A stretch of DNA of 64,000 nucleotides. Source: Pseudoxanthomonas sp. CF125 (GTDB lineage Bacteria > Pseudomonadota > Gammaproteobacteria > Xanthomonadales > Xanthomonadaceae). A program made the position numbers and the translations under genes. The notes below the pieces were generated by a model. That model did no database searches. It had not been told where the DNA came from and saw only the letters and a list, made by a program, of their open reading frames with translations. Location: contig NZ_FNLD01000001.1 of assembly GCF_900104085.1 (NCBI RefSeq), forward strand, positions 1,284,331 to 1,348,330, given 5' to 3'. How positions within the stretch are numbered: the stretch's first letter is position 1; each line of letters begins with the position of its first letter. This document shows, in pieces, positions 1 through 7,640 of the stretch.

Positions 1-45
1 ATAGCGCCTGTACAGCGCGCATTGCCCGGAACAAAACAGCACTTC

Positions 46-80
46 AGAAAAAGGCTACGCCGGCACTGGGCCGGCGTAGC
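46..80 (-). terminator. Rho-independent terminator of the FKBP gene
   Basis: An 11-bp perfect stem (54-64 with 70-80, arm GCTACGCCGGC) has a 5-nt loop. Read on the minus strand it is followed by a run of five T, so it ends transcription arriving from the FKBP isomerase gene at 181-891. Confidence 0.75.
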
Positions 81-105
81 GGGACTACAGGACTTGGCTA
101 CCCAA

Positions 106-137
106 GTCGCTGGATCCCCGCTTTCGCGGGGATGACG
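106..137. repeat. REP-like palindrome, family A (single copy)
   Basis: The core is CCCCGC-TTTC-GCGGGG flanked by GTCGCTGGAT and ATGACG. The same unit occurs as head-to-head doublets at 7535-7627 and 29810-29901. It lies in the intergenic space downstream of the FKBP gene. A second hairpin, CGCCTGCGC-TAT-GCGCAGGCG, follows near 151-171. Confidence 0.75.
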
Positions 138-180
138 TTTCGGCAAAGCCGCCTGCGCTATGCGCAGGCGGGCCGAAACG

Positions 181-891
181 TCACTTGACGCTGACCAGCT
201 TGACCTCGAAAACCACGGCCTGGTTCGGGCCGACGGGCGATTGCGGGGTGTTGCCGTAGGCCTTGTCGGCCGGCAGCACCACTTCCCAGCGGGCGCCGGT
301 GGGCATCTGCACGATGGCTTCGCGCAGACCCGCCAGCGGAATTTCGCTGACCTTGATCGCCATCGGCGCGGGCGCCGTGGTCTGGCCCTGCTGCGGGCTG
401 AAGGTATCGACGAAGGTGCGGCCGTCGCTCAGCGAACCCTTGTACTGCATGGTCACGTTGCTGGCCTGGGTCGGCTTGGCGCCGCTTCCGGCTTCGATCA
501 CGCGGTACTGGATGCCGCCCGGCAGGCTCTGTACGCCGGCCTTGCTCTTGTTCTGGGCCAGGAAGGCGTCGCTCTTGGTCTTGTTCTCGGCCGAAGCCTT
601 GTCGAACGCGGCCTTGGCCTTTTCCATCTGGCGCTTCTGCATGGTTTCCACGGCGGTACGCAGCTGGGCCACGGGAACGGTGGGCTCCTTCTTGCCGTAG
701 CCTTCCTGCAGGGCCTTGACGACCGTATTGATGTCGACGGCTTCGCCGCTTTCGACAAGGTTGCGGCCAAGGTCGTAACCAAGCGCGTAGCTCAGTGCAT
801 TTTTATCGGGCGCCGGCGTGGTTTGCGCGAAGGCGGAGCCGGCTACCAGGGTCATGGCCGCAAGGGTGGCGGCAAGCAAACGCAACTTCAT
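181..891 (-). CDS. Periplasmic FKBP-type peptidyl-prolyl cis-trans isomerase (FkpA/Mip-like)
   Basis: Predicted periplasmic prolyl isomerase/chaperone of 236 residues. The N-terminus is a clear signal peptide (MKLRLLAATLAAMTLVAG, cleavage after AFA). Next comes an FkpA/Mip-type helical dimerisation region rich in Lys/Ala (roughly residues 25-120). The C-terminal FKBP domain carries VTMQYKGSLSDGRTF and PLAGLREAIVQMPTGARWEV, ending with AYGNTPQ. I chose the ATG at 891 because GGAGG lies 10 nt upstream; the TTG at 900 would touch the SD. It is followed by a terminator at 46-80 and appears monocistronic, divergent from the enoyl-CoA hydratase. Confidence 0.9.
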   Translation of the reverse strand: MKLRLLAATLAAMTLVAGSAFAQTTPAPDKNALSYALGYDLGRNLVESGEAVDINTVVKALQEGYGKKEPTVPVAQLRTAVETMQKRQMEKAKAAFDKASAENKTKSDAFLAQNKSKAGVQSLPGGIQYRVIEAGSGAKPTQASNVTMQYKGSLSDGRTFVDTFSPQQGQTTAPAPMAIKVSEIPLAGLREAIVQMPTGARWEVVLPADKAYGNTPQSPVGPNQAVVFEVKLVSVK

Positions 892-1051
892 TATCAACAA
901 ACCTCCGGTTATGGAATGGGGCGGTCGAACCGCCCCAGTAGGACGCGCTAGGATAGCCGCCGGGGGGCTTAACCGCCAGTGACGACGGGGCTTGTGACCC
1001 GCTTGCGGGCCTTAAGTTCCGCCTGATTTCCTCACATTATCGACAGCGACC

Positions 1052-1834
1052 ATGACCGACTCCCCCGTTACCACCCGCCACCAGGACGGCATCCTGCGGA
1101 TCACCGTCAACCGTCCCGACAAGCTCAATGCTCTCAATGGAGCGACCCTGGATGCGCTGTTTGCGGCCTTCAACGACGCGGCAGAGGACCCAGGCACAAG
1201 GGTGCTGGTGTTGACCGGCGCCGGTCCGAAGGCTTTTGTGGCCGGGGCCGATATCGCCGAAATGTCGGGTCTGCGACCCACCGAAGGCCGCGACTTCTCG
1301 CTGCGCGGCCAGCGCGTGATGCGCCGGATCGAGACCATGCCCAAGCCGGTCATCGCAATGGTGAACGGATTCGCACTGGGCGGCGGGCTGGAACTGGCCA
1401 TGGCCTGCCACCTGCGGATTGCGGCCGATACGGCCAAGCTGGGACAGCCTGAAATCAATCTGGGCCTGATTCCCGGATTCGGCGGCACCCAGCGCCTGCT
1501 GCGCCTGACCGGCCGCGCGGCCACGCTGGAACTCTGCCTGCTGGGCGCCTCGATCGATGCCGCACGCGCGCTGCAGCTGGGCATCGTCAATCGCGTGGTT
1601 GCGGCCGCCGATCTCGAGGCCGAGACGCTCAAAGTGGCCGAACAACTCGCGCAAGCGGCGCCGTTGGCATTGCGCGGCACGCTCGATGCGGTGAACGTGG
1701 GTGGTGAATGCGCCATCGAGGAAGGTCTGCAGTACGAAACCGCGCAATTCGGGCTGATGTTTTCTACGGACGATATGCGCGAAGGCACGCGCGCGTTCCT
1801 GGAGCGTCGCAAGCCCGTCTTCACTGGGACTTGA
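1052..1834 (+). CDS. Enoyl-CoA hydratase/isomerase (crotonase family)
   Basis: 260 residues, normal for a soluble crotonase that hydrates 2-enoyl-CoA in fatty-acid beta-oxidation. Both catalytic glutamates of the hydratase class are present: E114 in FALGGGLELAMACHLRIA and E134 in LGQPEINLGLIPGFGGTQRL, with the usual 20-residue spacing. The oxyanion-hole segment GAGPKAFVAGADIAEM (57-71) is intact. With both Glu kept, hydratase activity is more likely than a pure isomerase; substrate chain length cannot be read. The next gene starts 4 nt after its stop, so it probably heads a short operon with the hypothetical gene and nth. Confidence 0.92.
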   Translation: MTDSPVTTRHQDGILRITVNRPDKLNALNGATLDALFAAFNDAAEDPGTRVLVLTGAGPKAFVAGADIAEMSGLRPTEGRDFSLRGQRVMRRIETMPKPVIAMVNGFALGGGLELAMACHLRIAADTAKLGQPEINLGLIPGFGGTQRLLRLTGRAATLELCLLGASIDAARALQLGIVNRVVAAADLEAETLKVAEQLAQAAPLALRGTLDAVNVGGECAIEEGLQYETAQFGLMFSTDDMREGTRAFLERRKPVFTGT

Positions 1835-1838
1835 ATCC

Positions 1839-2198
1839 GTGGAAACGGAAGCAACCGGCGATCCGCATGACTGCAGCAGCGGCGAACTCCTGTCGCGATT
1901 GCTGGCGGCCGACGACATCGATGGTGCGATCGATGCAGAGCTGATGAGCTTTGCTCCCTGCCCTGCCTGCGATCCCATCGTCGTTGCGCGAGTGGCCGCA
2001 GAGCAGAAGCGTCTGGCCACCGCCTGGGCGGCGCGCGATCGATATCTTGCCCGCAAGGCGAGACTGGCGCGGCGCGCTGAAGAACGCGAAGCGCGGCGCG
2101 CCTCGTCTCTGCCCGAAAGAAAAAGCGCGCTGCCCGCCGCTGCTGCCGCCATCCTGGCGCGCGCCAAGGCCAAGGCCGCGGAGCGCACGAAGCGATGA
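1839..2198 (+). CDS. Hypothetical protein upstream of nth
   Basis: 119 residues from a GTG start just after the hydratase stop; its own stop overlaps the nth start (ATGA). The N-terminal half is acidic and holds a CPAC motif (APCPACDP, about residues 42-49). The C-terminal half is a basic, Ala/Arg/Lys-rich, probably helical tail (KARLARRAEEREARR, then RAKAKAAERTKR). I do not recognise a named domain. Position suggests translational coupling to nth; the tail could bind nucleic acid, but that is only inference. Confidence 0.7.
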   Translation: METEATGDPHDCSSGELLSRLLAADDIDGAIDAELMSFAPCPACDPIVVARVAAEQKRLATAWAARDRYLARKARLARRAEEREARRASSLPERKSALPAAAAAILARAKAKAAERTKR

Positions 2199-2872
2199 CC
2201 ATCGCCGCCAAGCGCAGCAGGTCGCTGAAATCCGATGAAGTTCGTGAGTTGTTTTCGCGCCTGGCCGAACTCAACCCGCATCCCACCACCGAGTTGGCGT
2301 ACAGCACCCCTTTCGAACTGCTGGTGGCGGTGATCCTGTCCGCGCAGGCCACCGATGTGGGCGTCAACAAGGCCACGCGGAAACTCTTTCCGGTCGCCAA
2401 TACTCCTGCAGCCCTCCTTACGCTGGGCGAGGAAGGCCTGAAGCCTTATATCGCCACCATCGGCCTGTTCAACGCCAAAACCAAGAACGTCATCGCCACC
2501 TGCCGCATCCTGGTGGAGCAGCACGGCGGCGAAGTGCCACGCGACCGTGCCGCGCTGGAAGCCTTGCCCGGCGTGGGCCGCAAGACCGCCAATGTGGTCA
2601 TGAACACCGCCTTCGGCGAGCCGACCATCGCCGTGGACACGCACATCTTCCGCGTCGCCAACCGCACGGGATTGGCCCTGGGCAAGGACGTGCGCGCGGT
2701 CGAAAACAAGTTGATGAAAGTAGTACCGGACGACTACAAGCAGGACGCCCATCACTGGCTCATCCTGCATGGGCGCTATGTGTGCAAAGCGAGAAAGCCC
2801 GATTGCCCGCAGTGCGTGATCCGCGACCTGTGCCGCTTCAAAGACAAGACGCCGGACGAATCGAATCGCTGA
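2195..2872 (+). CDS. nth: Endonuclease III (DNA glycosylase/AP lyase)
   Basis: 225-residue base-excision-repair enzyme that removes oxidised pyrimidines and cleaves at AP sites. The HhH motif LPGVGRKTANVV holds catalytic Lys130, and VDTHIFRVANR holds Asp148. The [4Fe-4S] ligands follow the exact family spacing C197-x6-C204-x2-C207-x5-C213. The start overlaps the preceding stop by 4 nt. There is nothing unusual in the protein. It is followed by a large inverted repeat at 2907-3020. Confidence 0.97.
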   Translation: MTIAAKRSRSLKSDEVRELFSRLAELNPHPTTELAYSTPFELLVAVILSAQATDVGVNKATRKLFPVANTPAALLTLGEEGLKPYIATIGLFNAKTKNVIATCRILVEQHGGEVPRDRAALEALPGVGRKTANVVMNTAFGEPTIAVDTHIFRVANRTGLALGKDVRAVENKLMKVVPDDYKQDAHHWLILHGRYVCKARKPDCPQCVIRDLCRFKDKTPDESNR

Positions 2873-2906
2873 TCGGCCTCTGATAGGAGGCGGCACCTGG
2901 AATACA

Positions 2907-3020
2907 CGTGGGAGCGGCGTCCCGCCGCGAGCTCTTGGCCGAAATTCCTCTTGGCCAAAATCCATGCGTCGGGGGCGTAGCCCCGACCTACAAAGCTCGC
3001 AGCGGGACGCCGCTCCCACG
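2907..3020. repeat. Long inverted repeat with a family-B palindrome nested inside
   Basis: Perfect 19-nt outer arms (CGTGGGAGCGGCGTCCCGC at 2907 and its complement ending at 3020) enclose a copy of the family-B unit (GTCGGGGGCGTAGCCCCGAC, 2968-2991). Family B also occurs at 22900-22997 and 41467-41571. It lies between the converging nth and arsC genes. The nesting suggests one repeat inserted into another. Confidence 0.8.
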
Positions 3021-3041
3021 TCTGCCGGTCGCTGGCATTAG

Positions 3042-3479
3042 TCAGCTAACGCGACGGCCCTGCGCATCGACGACCTGTTCGCCGTCTTCTTTCGCGAAGG
3101 CGCTCTGCTGCGGTTGCGGCAGCAGATCGAGCACCCGCTCGGAAGGCCGGCACAACGCCACGCCCAGCGGCGAGACCACGATGGGCCGATTGATGAGCAG
3201 AGGGTGGGAAACCATCGCTTCGAGTAAAGCCTCTTCGCCCAGCGACTCATCGCCCAGGCCGAGTTCGTGGTACGGCGTGCCCTTCTCGCGCAACAACGCC
3301 CGCGCGCCTATTCCCATGCGCCTCAGCAGCGAAACCAGCATGCCGCGGCTGGGAGGGGTCTTGAGGTACTCGATGACGTGGGGTTCGATGCCCGCGTTGC
3401 GGATCATCGCCAGTGTATTGCGCGAAGTACCGCAATCGGGGTTGTGATAGATGACGATGTCGATGGCGGAGGGACTCAC
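3042..3479 (-). CDS. arsC: Arsenate reductase, glutaredoxin-coupled ArsC
   Basis: 145-residue cytoplasmic thioredoxin-fold enzyme predicted to reduce arsenate to arsenite with glutathione/glutaredoxin. Catalytic Cys16 is in YHNPDCGTSRNTL. The three arginines that bind arsenate in the R773 type are visible as R60 (GIGARALLR), R98 (INRPIVV) and R111 (LCRPSE). The GTG start at 3479 follows AGGAAGG. No arsR or efflux gene is nearby, so it is not part of a local ars island; a general oxyanion or redox role remains possible. Confidence 0.88.
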   Translation of the reverse strand: MSPSAIDIVIYHNPDCGTSRNTLAMIRNAGIEPHVIEYLKTPPSRGMLVSLLRRMGIGARALLREKGTPYHELGLGDESLGEEALLEAMVSHPLLINRPIVVSPLGVALCRPSERVLDLLPQPQQSAFAKEDGEQVVDAQGRRVS

Positions 3480-3564
3480 GGTACCTTCCTGATGAGAAAC
3501 AGACGCGCATCATGCCCCCGTGGAGCCGATTCGGGGTCCGATCGCCACCGCCGATGCATAAAAA

Positions 3565-3598
3565 GTGTCATCGCGACGAAATAAGACAGCTTTGTCAC
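3565..3598 (+). promoter_or_regulatory. Possible PhoB half-sites upstream of the phosphate porin
   Basis: GTGTCAT (3565-3571) and TTGTCAC (3592-3598) resemble the CTGTCAT PhoB half-site, but their spacing does not give the 7-4-7 layout. The idea rests mainly on context, because the porin and pst genes downstream are classic Pho-regulon members. Weak. Confidence 0.3.
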
Positions 3599-3660
3599 AA
3601 TAACGCAAAGTTCACGGATTAGCCTGCGCGGCATCTTCCCACGCCCGAAGGGCCTTTCCC

Positions 3661-4887
3661 ATGAAACTGTCGCGTTCCACTTTGTCTCTCGCCCTGCTTG
3701 CGGCGCTGGTCGCCCCCGCTGCGCACGCCGAAATCGCCATCGACGTGATCGGCGGCTCGGAAGTCTCCTTTGAAGGCCTGGTGCAGGCCGACTACAACAG
3801 CTTCGACAACGATTTCACCAATTACAACGGCGACCTGCCGGACGGCGACGATTCGGACAACGAACTGCGCCGCGCCGAGCTGGTGCTCAAGGGCAAGGGT
3901 CCGGGCAATATCGAATGGGTGCTGGGCTACGACGCCAAGGACGACAAATTCCTGGACGCCAACGTCAAGTACAAGTTCGGCAACAACGCCAACCACTTCA
4001 TCCAGGTCGGCCAGTTCAAACAGCCGGGCGCAACGATGGAGGAGCTGTCCAGCACCAAGAACAACGACTTCATCGCCAAGTCCTCCATCACCAACAGCCT
4101 GGGCACCCCGCGCCGCGTCGGCGTCCAATACAACTACGGCGACGCCAACTGGGCCCTGACGGCCAGCTATTTCGGCCGCGAACTGACCCGCAACCGCGAG
4201 CATGGCGGCGGCTACGCCCTGCGCGGCTACTGGGCGCCGATCAACGAAACCGGCAGCATCCTGCACTTCGGTCTGTCCTACCTGGACCGCGACACCGACG
4301 CCGATTTCCTGCGTCTGCGCGCCCGTCCGCTGGCTGACCTGACCCCCGTCCGCTATGTGGATACGGGCAGCACCGGTCTGCGCAACAGCGACCGCGTCAG
4401 CAACATCGGGGCCGAAGCGCTTTGGGTCACCGGTCCGGTCAAGGTGCAGGCCGAATACATGAAGACCGACGTGCAGCGTTACGGCGGCTTCGACGATTTC
4501 AGCGGCGACGGCTTCTATGTCTCCGGCTTGTGGAACATCTCCGGCGAAACCTGGGGCTACAAGGCGGGCGTGCCGGTCACCAACCTTCCTGACGATCCGA
4601 CCAAGGGTCTGTGGCAGGTCGGTCTGCGTTACGACACCCTGGATCTGAACGACGGCAGCGTGACCCCTGGCGCCACCCCGACCGCAGCGCCGATCGTCAC
4701 CGGCGTGCTGGGCGGCAAGATGGATTCCTGGACCGTCGGCGTGAACTGGTACTGGCGCTCCAACTTCAAGTTCATGCTGAACTACGTGATGGTCGATCAG
4801 CAGAAGTACAACAACGCAGTGGGCTTCCGCCGCAACGTCGACGACAACCCCAACATCACCGAAGCGCGCATTCAGTTCTACTGGTAA
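3661..4887 (+). CDS. Phosphate/polyphosphate-selective outer-membrane porin (OprO/OprP family)
   Basis: 408-residue predicted beta-barrel. It has a signal peptide (MKLSRSTLSLALLAALVAP, cut after AHA), a family-like start of the mature protein with FEGLVQADYNSFDND, alternating hydrophobic/aromatic strands, and a C-terminal Trp (EARIQFYW) as used by the BAM machinery. PhoE/OprP-type porins take up phosphate or pyrophosphate under starvation, and the pstSCAB-phoU genes immediately downstream support that role. A strong terminator follows, so it is a separate transcription unit from pstS. Anion selectivity cannot be proved from sequence. Confidence 0.88.
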   Translation: MKLSRSTLSLALLAALVAPAAHAEIAIDVIGGSEVSFEGLVQADYNSFDNDFTNYNGDLPDGDDSDNELRRAELVLKGKGPGNIEWVLGYDAKDDKFLDANVKYKFGNNANHFIQVGQFKQPGATMEELSSTKNNDFIAKSSITNSLGTPRRVGVQYNYGDANWALTASYFGRELTRNREHGGGYALRGYWAPINETGSILHFGLSYLDRDTDADFLRLRARPLADLTPVRYVDTGSTGLRNSDRVSNIGAEALWVTGPVKVQAEYMKTDVQRYGGFDDFSGDGFYVSGLWNISGETWGYKAGVPVTNLPDDPTKGLWQVGLRYDTLDLNDGSVTPGATPTAAPIVTGVLGGKMDSWTVGVNWYWRSNFKFMLNYVMVDQQKYNNAVGFRRNVDDNPNITEARIQFYW

Positions 4888-4911
4888 TCAGCGACTACCC
4901 AAGCAACAACG

Positions 4912-4942
4912 GAAGCGCGGCGAAAGCCGCGCTTCTTTTTTT
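4912..4942 (+). terminator. Rho-independent terminator after the porin gene
   Basis: Perfect 10-bp stem GAAGCGCGGC (4912-4921) with a GAAA tetraloop and GCCGCGCTTC, followed by seven T. It separates the porin unit from the pst genes. Confidence 0.95.
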
Positions 4943-4960
4943 GATGGCCATCATCTTCGG

Positions 4961-4978
4961 TTGTCATATTTCTGTCGC
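4961..4978 (+). promoter_or_regulatory. Pho box (PhoB site) upstream of pstS
   Basis: TTGTCAT-ATTT-CTGTCGC matches the E. coli PhoB layout of two CTGTCAT-like 7-mers separated by an AT-rich 4-bp spacer. It lies about 85-100 nt before the pstS GTG codon and just after the porin terminator. This is the best Pho-box candidate in the window. Confidence 0.75.
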
Positions 4979-5062
4979 ATTCAAGACACGTCGTTGTCAC
5001 GCAAACGTCGTGGAATGCGCACCAGCGGCACGAGCCGCGTATTTCCTAACCAGGAGCCACCC

Positions 5063-6082
5063 GTGTTCAACTCCCTCAAATCCCGCGTCGCGGTGCTGGC
5101 CCTTGCGGCCGCATTCTCGACCAGTGCAATGGCCGCCGATGTCACCGGCGCCGGCGCCTCGTTCGTGTATCCGGCCATGTCCAAGTGGTCGGCCGACTAC
5201 AAAAAGGCCTCCAGCAAGCAGGTCAACTACCAGTCCATCGGCTCCGGCGGCGGTATCGCCCAGATCAAGGCCGGTACGGTCGATTTCGGTTCCTCCGATG
5301 CGCCGTTGAAACCCGATGAACTGGCCAAGTTCGGCCTGGCGCAGTTCCCGTCGGTGATCGGCGGCATTGTGCCGGTGCTCAACGTCCCCGGCGTGGCCGC
5401 TGGCGCGCTGAAGCTGGACGGCGAGACCCTGGGCAACATCTTCCTGGGCAAGATCACCAAGTGGAACGATCCGGCCATCGTCGCCCTCAACGGCGGCGTG
5501 CAGCTGCCCGACACCAAGATCACGGTCGTGCACCGCTCCGACGGTTCGGGCACCACCTTCAACTTCGTCAACTACCTGTCCAAGGTCAACGCCGAGTGGA
5601 AGAGCAAGGTCGGCGAAGGCACCTCGGTCAAGTGGCCGGTGGGCATCGGCGGCAAGGGCAACGAAGGCGTGGCCGCTTACGTGAAGCAGATCAAGGGCGG
5701 CATCGGCTACGTCGAACTGTCCTACGCACTGCAGAACAAGATGACCTATTCGCGCATGAAGAACGCCGCCGGCAACTTCATCGTGCCCAGCGACGACAGC
5801 TTCGCCGCTGCCGCCGAGAGCGCCGAATGGGGTTCGTCCAAGGATTTCTATCTGGTGATGACCAACGCGCCGGGCGCCCAGTCCTGGCCGATCACCGCCA
5901 CCAACTTCATCCTGATGTACAAGCAACCCAAGAACGTCGCCGGTGCCAAGGGCGCCAAGGAATTCTTCCGCTGGGTCTACAAGAGCGGCGACGGCCAGGC
6001 CAAGGCGCTGGGCTATGTGCCGCTGCCGGCCGGCCTGGTGCAGCAGATCGAAACCTATTGGTCGCAGAACATGGCTTACTGA
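5063..6082 (+). CDS. pstS: Phosphate ABC transporter substrate-binding protein PstS (first copy)
   Basis: 339-residue periplasmic phosphate-binding protein with a type-I signal peptide (MFNSLKSRVAVLALAAAFS, cut after AMA). The phosphate-pocket motifs are clear: GAGASFVYP at the mature start, SIGSGGGIAQI, DFGSSDAPL, and HRSDGSGTTFNF. I set the start at the GTG at 5063 with AGGAG 7 nt upstream; the longer reading frame to 4961 would code through the Pho box. It has its own terminator at 6131-6163. A second PstS of the lipoprotein type follows, so this freely diffusing form may be induced separately. Confidence 0.96.
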   Translation: MFNSLKSRVAVLALAAAFSTSAMAADVTGAGASFVYPAMSKWSADYKKASSKQVNYQSIGSGGGIAQIKAGTVDFGSSDAPLKPDELAKFGLAQFPSVIGGIVPVLNVPGVAAGALKLDGETLGNIFLGKITKWNDPAIVALNGGVQLPDTKITVVHRSDGSGTTFNFVNYLSKVNAEWKSKVGEGTSVKWPVGIGGKGNEGVAAYVKQIKGGIGYVELSYALQNKMTYSRMKNAAGNFIVPSDDSFAAAAESAEWGSSKDFYLVMTNAPGAQSWPITATNFILMYKQPKNVAGAKGAKEFFRWVYKSGDGQAKALGYVPLPAGLVQQIETYWSQNMAY

Positions 6083-6130
6083 GCAATGGCGTATTGAACG
6101 ACGGGCTCTCTCTCCCCCCAAGGTCGTTCG

Positions 6131-6163
6131 AAGGGCGTGGATCGCAAGATCCGCGCCCTTTTT
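6131..6163 (+). terminator. Terminator between the two pstS genes
   Basis: An 11-bp stem (AAGGGCGTGGATC paired with GATCCGCGCCCTT, one G-T wobble) has a GCAA loop and ends in TTTTT. It ends or attenuates transcription from the first pstS, and so favours high PstS relative to the transporter genes. Confidence 0.9.
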
Positions 6164-6318
6164 CTGTTTCGGCGTCGAAAAAGCGTCATGCGGTTATCCG
6201 CCCCGCCCAGGGGTACCGAAGTCCAATCGGCGCAGAAAACGGCGGATGCGCCTGCCGTGCGAGCCCGCAACCACCGCCAGAGGCCCTGCCTGCGCGGGTG
6301 ACGGACTTCACAAATACG

Positions 6319-6336
6319 GCGTCATACGCGTGTAAC
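6319..6336 (+). promoter_or_regulatory. Weak Pho-box candidate upstream of the second pstS
   Basis: GCGTCAT-ACGC-GTGTAAC has the 7-4-7 spacing but matches CTGTCAT at only 5 and 4 positions. It lies about 70 nt before the second pstS. Apart from this and the terminator, I see nothing else in the 322-nt gap 6083-6404. Confidence 0.4.
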
Positions 6337-6404
6337 AAAAACATCATTTCATGGCGTACCTGCCGACGTTATCGTCGGCGCCCTGGTTATACGGAGCCAT
6401 CACC

Positions 6405-7499
6405 ATGAACCTGAAGCCGGCGCGCGCCGCCCTGCTCACCCTTTCCGTCACGCTGATTCTTGTGGCCTGCAAACCCGCCGAAAATGCCGCGCCGGCCGCT
6501 GGCGCACCGGAAGCAGGCGCCGCTTCCACCGCCGCGGCGAACAACCCCAACGCCGCCGAGATCTCCGGCGCAGGCGCTTCCTTCATCTATCCGCTGGTGT
6601 CCAAGTGGTCTGCCGACTACAACTCCGCCACCGGCGCCAAGATCAATTACCAGTCCATCGGCTCTGGCGGCGGCATCGCCCAGATCAAGGCCGGCACCGT
6701 GGATTTCGGTTCCACCGACAAACCGCTTTCCCCTGAAGAACTGGCTCAGTCCGGCCTGGGTCAATTCCCGTCCGCGATCGGCGGCGTCGTTCCGGTGATC
6801 AATGTGGAAGGCCTGCAGCCCGGCCAACTGAAACTGACCGGCGCGCTGTTGGCCGACATCTTCCTGGGCAAGATCGCCACTTGGAACGACCCGGCCATTG
6901 CCGGCGCCAACCCGGGAGTGGCTCTGCCGGCCGACAAGATCAGCATCGTGCATCGCTCGGACGGTTCGGGCACCACCTTCAATTTCTCCAACTACCTGTC
7001 CAAGGTCAGCCCGGAATGGAAGACCAAGGTCGGCGAAGGCACGTCGGTGCAATGGCCGGGCGGCGTGGGCGGCAAGGGCAACGAGGGCGTTGCTTCGTAC
7101 GTGAAGCAGATCAAGGGTTCCATCGGTTACGTCGAGCTGGCTTACGCGCTGCAGAACCAGATGCCGTACGCCTCGCTGCAGAACGCGGCCGGCAATTACG
7201 TGCAGCCCAATGCGGAGACTTTCGCCGCCGCGGCCGCCAGCGCCGACTGGGCCAACGCCAAGGATTTCAATCTGGTCATCACCAATGCCCCGGGCGCCAA
7301 TGCGTGGCCGATCACCGCCACCAACTTCATGCTGATGTACAAGCAGCCGAAGGACGCCAAGCGCAGCGCCGACACTCTGGCCTTCTTCAAGTGGGCCTTC
7401 GAGAACGGCCAGGCGCAGGCCAGCGAACTGCACTACGTGCCGTTGCCGCCGGAACTGGTGAAGCAGATCGAAGCGTACTGGGCCAGCGAATTCAAGTGA
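6405..7499 (+). CDS. pstS: Phosphate-binding lipoprotein PstS (second copy)
   Basis: 364 residues, clearly paralogous to the preceding PstS over the whole binding domain (GAGASFIYPLVSKWSADYNS, SIGSGGGIAQIKAGTVDFGS, HRSDGSGTTFNFSNYLSK). It differs in having a lipoprotein signal with lipobox LVAC (Cys22) and an Ala/Pro-rich tether of about 25 residues. It should therefore be anchored in the inner or outer membrane. The ATG at 6405 has GGAG 8 nt upstream. It lies directly ahead of pstC and may be the subunit dedicated to the permease, with the soluble copy acting as a scavenger. Confidence 0.95.
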   Translation: MNLKPARAALLTLSVTLILVACKPAENAAPAAGAPEAGAASTAAANNPNAAEISGAGASFIYPLVSKWSADYNSATGAKINYQSIGSGGGIAQIKAGTVDFGSTDKPLSPEELAQSGLGQFPSAIGGVVPVINVEGLQPGQLKLTGALLADIFLGKIATWNDPAIAGANPGVALPADKISIVHRSDGSGTTFNFSNYLSKVSPEWKTKVGEGTSVQWPGGVGGKGNEGVASYVKQIKGSIGYVELAYALQNQMPYASLQNAAGNYVQPNAETFAAAAASADWANAKDFNLVITNAPGANAWPITATNFMLMYKQPKDAKRSADTLAFFKWAFENGQAQASELHYVPLPPELVKQIEAYWASEFK

Positions 7500-7502
7500 C
7501 GG

Positions 7503-7627
7503 ATTGGCCCGCGTGAAACGCGGCTTTGCCAATCCGTCATCCCCGCGCAGGCGGGGATCCAGCGACTTGGCCTTTGTCTCCACCGGAAAAAATAAGTCAC
7601 TGGGTTCCCGCCTTCGCGGGAATGACG
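7503..7627. repeat. Hairpin plus REP-like family-A doublet between pstS and pstC
   Basis: First a palindrome, ATTGGC..CCGCGT-GAA-ACGCGG..GCCAAT (7503-7532). Then two family-A units in opposite orientation (7535-7627; CCCCGCGCAGGCGGGG and CCCGCCTTCGCGGG, each beside a GTCAT/ATGAC end). The right end falls 5 nt before the pstC Shine-Dalgarno, so the pstC leader RNA begins almost immediately after the repeat. Confidence 0.85.
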
Positions 7628-7640
7628 ATCCTAGGAATCC

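Noticed and set aside
1037..3019. Long minus-strand open frame of 660 codons opposite the hydratase and nth
   Set aside because: Antisense shadow of high-GC coding sequence; Arg/Ala/Gly-rich, no domain, and the plus-strand genes have full catalytic motifs.
3042..3479. Arsenic-resistance island
   Set aside because: arsC stands alone, with no arsR, arsB/acr3 or arsH nearby.
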